Below are positions 61,379-64,000 of a stretch of DNA of 64,000 nucleotides, one piece after another. The stretch's first letter is position 1, and every line of letters begins with the position of its first letter. The notes beneath the pieces were generated by a model. The model did no database searches. It was not told the DNA's origin and saw only the letters and a program-made list of their open reading frames with translations. The position numbers were made by a program, and so were the translations under genes. Source of the DNA: Sphaerochaeta halotolerans (lineage in GTDB: Bacteria > Spirochaetota > Spirochaetia > Sphaerochaetales > Sphaerochaetaceae); NCBI RefSeq assembly GCF_003429665.1, contig NZ_QUWK01000001.1, forward strand, positions 270,156 to 334,155, given 5' to 3'.

Positions 61379-62347
61379 GTGGGAACAAAATTCACCATTT
61401 CAATTGCAATGACTACATACAATGGGTCAAGGTATATTGAGGAGCAACTTGATTCAATTCACCATCAGACAAGGAAACCTGATCAGGTCGTAATTTGCGA
61501 TGATGGTTCCAAAGATGATACCGTTGAGAAGATTCATGCTTTCATAGAAAACAATGCCTTGTCCAAAACGTGGTCTGTATGTATCAACCCAACAAATCTT
61601 GGCTATGTGGAAAATTTTTTGCAGAGTGCAAGAAAGTGTACCGGAGATTTAATCTTCTTCTCCGACCAGGATGATCTTTGGGCGCTTGATAAGTTAGAAC
61701 TGATGGAGCAGGTGTTCCTACGATATAATCCTTCAGCAGTTGTTTCCAAATACAGCATGATAGATTCTGAAGGGAAGCCTCACAAAACGCTTTACTCGCT
61801 CTATAAAAACGCACCAAGTATAAAAAAATTGGGAAGACTATCTTATACTCAATACTTACGTCTTCTCTGTAGCTCTGGGAAAGCCTTGGGTTTTAAACAG
61901 ATATTGCTGGATGAGCTGGAAGATATGGTTCATTCTCACGATCTTACCTATGACACTCCTATCGGAGCTATTGCAATGTTTCATGAAGGGTTCATGCTTC
62001 TTCATAAACCGCTTGTTCAGTTTCGAGTACATACTGCAAATGCGTCTGCGCCTTCAACTACTGTTTCTCATCGCACAAGCAATCGAGAGCATTTGATTAC
62101 AAGTGTCCAGCATATTTTAAAAATGCACACTTTTGTGTATGAAGTGTATACCAATAAGTTGTCCAACAAAGAGCGCAGACATTTACTAAAGTCGATAGAC
62201 CAGCAACAGAGTAATCTACTTGCCTTACAACAAAAGTCCTTTCCAATGTCTTTTTTTACGAAGAACATTACCCTTAATCCGGTTGTAAACAAGGTGTTCT
62301 CCCTGTTGTTAATCTGGTATGGTATTAAGTGCAGGATGCAGAGATAG
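61379..62347 (+). CDS. Family 2 glycosyltransferase (rhamnosyltransferase-like)
   Basis: A 322-aa GT-A protein with GTG start. ISIAMTTYNGSRYIEEQLDSIHHQTRKPDQVVICDDGSKDDT and GDLIFFSDQDDLWALDKLELM carry the nucleotide-sugar and metal-binding residues, the latter typical of rhamnosyltransferases. The adjacent rfbA/rfbD genes would supply dTDP-rhamnose, supporting that donor. Its end at 62347 marks the edge of the AT-rich cluster. Confidence 0.88.
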   Translation: MGTKFTISIAMTTYNGSRYIEEQLDSIHHQTRKPDQVVICDDGSKDDTVEKIHAFIENNALSKTWSVCINPTNLGYVENFLQSARKCTGDLIFFSDQDDLWALDKLELMEQVFLRYNPSAVVSKYSMIDSEGKPHKTLYSLYKNAPSIKKLGRLSYTQYLRLLCSSGKALGFKQILLDELEDMVHSHDLTYDTPIGAIAMFHEGFMLLHKPLVQFRVHTANASAPSTTVSHRTSNREHLITSVQHILKMHTFVYEVYTNKLSNKERRHLLKSIDQQQSNLLALQQKSFPMSFFTKNITLNPVVNKVFSLLLIWYGIKCRMQR

Positions 62348-62412
62348 CAGGAAGAACGGTGTTGTCCGGCTTTTATCTCTATTCCTAAGGATTAACCAAA
62401 TGAGGAAATAGC

Positions 62413-63297
62413 ATGAAAGGTATCATCCTGGCCGGCGGCGCCGGCACCCGACTCTATCCCCTGACCTTGGTCACCAGCAAGCAGTTGCTGCCTGTATATG
62501 ACAAGCCGATGATCTACTACCCGCTTTCCACCCTGATGCTTGCCGGGATCCAGGACATCCTGATCATCTCCACGCCCGAGGACACCCCCCGGTTCGAAAA
62601 CCTCCTGGGGGACGGCAACCAGTTCGGCGTCCATCTCTCCTATGCGGTACAGCCCTCACCCGATGGACTTGCCCAGGCCTTCCTGCTGGGGGAGGAATTC
62701 ATCGGTGATGATGCCTGTGCCATGGTGCTGGGGGACAACATCTTCTATGGGAACGGATTCTCCCCGCTGTTGAGACAGGCTGTGGGGGATGCAGAGTCAG
62801 GCAAGGCAACCGTATTCGGTTATTACGTCAGTGACCCTGAGCGCTTTGGGGTGGTGGAGTTCGACCATAAAGGAAGAGCTGTATCCCTTGAGGAAAAACC
62901 AGCAAATCCCAAAAGCAACTATGCCGTCACCGGGCTCTATTTCTATGACAAGCGGGTGGTCCGGCTTGCAAGGCAAGTGAAGCCATCTTCCCGCGGGGAG
63001 CTCGAGATAACCGACCTAAACCGGCTCTACCTGGAAGCAGGGGACCTGCATGTCCAGCTGCTGGGCAGGGGGTTTGCCTGGCTCGACACCGGTACGATGG
63101 ACAGTCTGGTGGATGCAGCGGACTTTGTCCGCATGATCGAGAAAAGACAGGGCATCAAGATATCAGCCCCTGAGGAGATCGGGTTCCGCAATGGATGGAT
63201 CAGCAGGGAGGAACTAGTTAGCAGTGCCTCCCGCTACGGGAAGAGTCCCTACGGCGAGCACCTCAGGCAGGTTGCCGAAGGCCGCATACACTATTAG
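62413..63297 (+). CDS. rfbA: Glucose-1-phosphate thymidylyltransferase
   Basis: A 294-aa protein behind [57 protein letters not shown] is almost invariant in RmlA/RfbA, with [11 protein letters not shown] and [18 protein letters not shown] downstream. It makes dTDP-glucose, first step of dTDP-L-rhamnose synthesis. GC is much higher here than in the preceding 8 kb. Confidence 0.96.
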   Translation: MKGIILAGGAGTRLYPLTLVTSKQLLPVYDKPMIYYPLSTLMLAGIQDILIISTPEDTPRFENLLGDGNQFGVHLSYAVQPSPDGLAQAFLLGEEFIGDDACAMVLGDNIFYGNGFSPLLRQAVGDAESGKATVFGYYVSDPERFGVVEFDHKGRAVSLEEKPANPKSNYAVTGLYFYDKRVVRLARQVKPSSRGELEITDLNRLYLEAGDLHVQLLGRGFAWLDTGTMDSLVDAADFVRMIEKRQGIKISAPEEIGFRNGWISREELVSSASRYGKSPYGEHLRQVAEGRIHY

Positions 63298-63306
63298 GAT
63301 ACAGGA

Positions 63307-64000
63307 ATGGTAATTCTTATAACCGGGGCCAAGGGCCAGCTTGGCAGCGAACTGAACAACATACTCCAAAAGGGAGTCAGTGAACTGGGAGACCTTCCTG
63401 CAGCCTATGCAGGATGCAAGGTCCTTGCGGTCGACGTGGACGAGCTGGACATCACCTCGGCAGATGCGGTGGACTCCTTCTTTTCCCGGCACAAGCCGGA
63501 TCTTGTCTTCAACTGTGCAGCCATGACCAATGTGGATGGCTGTGAGAGCGACGAGAAACGTGCCTACAGAGTCAATGCACTCGGGCCCATGAACCTGGCC
63601 ATCGCTTCCCAGAAGCATGGCTCACGCCTGCTGCATGTCTCCACCGACTATGTATTCAGGGGGGATGGGGAAAGACCATACACCGAACATGACACCCCCA
63701 GTCCCAATACCGCCTACGGGCGGACCAAGCTTGCAGGGGAGAATGCAGTGCTGGATTCCTGCGGCAACAGCTGCATCTGCCGCACCGCCTGGCTCTACGG
63801 GTATGTGGGAAACAACTTCGTCAAGTCAATGCTGCGCCTGGCCAGGGAGAACGGCAGGCTGAAGGTGGTAGGCGACCAGGTGGGAAACCCCACCAGTGCC
63901 GTGGACCTGGCCTACCAGCTCGCACTGCTGGGAGCCTCCACGGAGACCGGCATCTTCCACTGCACCTGTGGGGGGGAGCCGGTAAGCTGGCATGCCTTTG
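63307..64000 (+). CDS. rfbD: dTDP-4-dehydrorhamnose reductase (cut by window edge)
   Basis: 231 residues are visible. VILITGAKGQLGSELNNIL is the NAD(P) motif; STDYVFRGDG and the YGRTKLAGE catalytic Y-x3-K follow, and FVKSMLRLARENGRLKVVGDQVGNPTSA matches the RmlD substrate region. It completes dTDP-L-rhamnose with rfbA, 9 bp upstream; rfbB and rfbC are not in view and may follow. Confidence 0.94.
   Translation, partial: MVILITGAKGQLGSELNNILQKGVSELGDLPAAYAGCKVLAVDVDELDITSADAVDSFFSRHKPDLVFNCAAMTNVDGCESDEKRAYRVNALGPMNLAIASQKHGSRLLHVSTDYVFRGDGERPYTEHDTPSPNTAYGRTKLAGENAVLDSCGNSCICRTAWLYGYVGNNFVKSMLRLARENGRLKVVGDQVGNPTSAVDLAYQLALLGASTETGIFHCTCGGEPVSWHAF

Overview
The window looks like chromosomal DNA of an anaerobic, free-living or gut-type spirochaete close to Sphaerochaeta. 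This is an inference from the gene content: a LoaP/NusG-paralogue capsule locus, sugar ABC operons with Gfo/Idh oxidoreductase and TIM-barrel isomerase pairs, and mid-range GC. The genus is not proven by the sequence. No rRNA, tRNA or CRISPR array was found.

Layout. 1-2,690: the tail of a UxaA-type sugar-acid dehydratase, then a lone AAA/DUF4143 ATPase bracketed by two nearly identical ~254-bp structured direct repeats. 2,690-7,640: a divergent four-gene module (SF2 helicase, an unrecognised 254-aa protein, two BrxC/BrxD-type P-loop ATPases) that resembles a BREX-related defence unit. 7,640-10,290: a second DUF4143 ATPase, a DinJ/RelE-type toxin-antitoxin pair and an orphan operator array. 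10,290-19,340: first surface-polysaccharide locus (Wzy-like polymerase, Wzz/BY-kinase fusion with a degraded kinase site, transglutaminase, AroE-like protein, LoaP, CapD/WbpM-type dehydratase). 19,340-22,500: decayed DNA holding an AbiE fossil, a TauE exporter, a RelE-type toxin broken by a 151-bp element beside an intact antitoxin, and a frameshifted outer-membrane barrel. 22,570-31,160: a complete LacI-regulated carbohydrate locus (two oxidoreductase/isomerase pairs, then ABC ATPase, permease and binding protein). 31,240-34,640: a DUF234 ATPase and a TIGR04255/HTH/small-protein unit. 34,760-38,070: an amino-sugar salvage operon (N-acetylhexosamine kinase, MurQ, ABC permeases) cut by a deletion that also removed most of its MurR/RpiR regulator. 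38,080-51,920: an island of toxin-antitoxin and defence-type genes, several broken: AbiEi with truncated AbiEii, orphan HipB, ImmA/PIN, Panacea with a nonsense-mutated partner, truncated AlbA_2 protein, intact HipBA, a third DUF4143 ATPase, an IS1595-type remnant and an intact tripartite HipBST. 52,040-54,130: APC permease and a short RibF. 54,440-62,350: a strikingly AT-rich second polysaccharide cluster (nitroreductase, glycosyltransferases, Wzx, pyruvyl transferase, Wzy), ending abruptly at GC-rich rfbA/rfbD.

Three themes link the parts. First, several toxin-antitoxin loci keep the antitoxin or regulator while the toxin is dead. Second, each lone DUF4143 ATPase is preceded by its own array of short inverted half-sites, and one matching array stands without a gene. 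Third, the two intact Hip systems carry three evenly spaced palindromes sharing the half-site TACCC/GGGTA but using different spacings (27 and 41 bp). The two polysaccharide loci and the rhamnose genes probably serve one cell-surface pathway, with LoaP acting as processive antiterminator.
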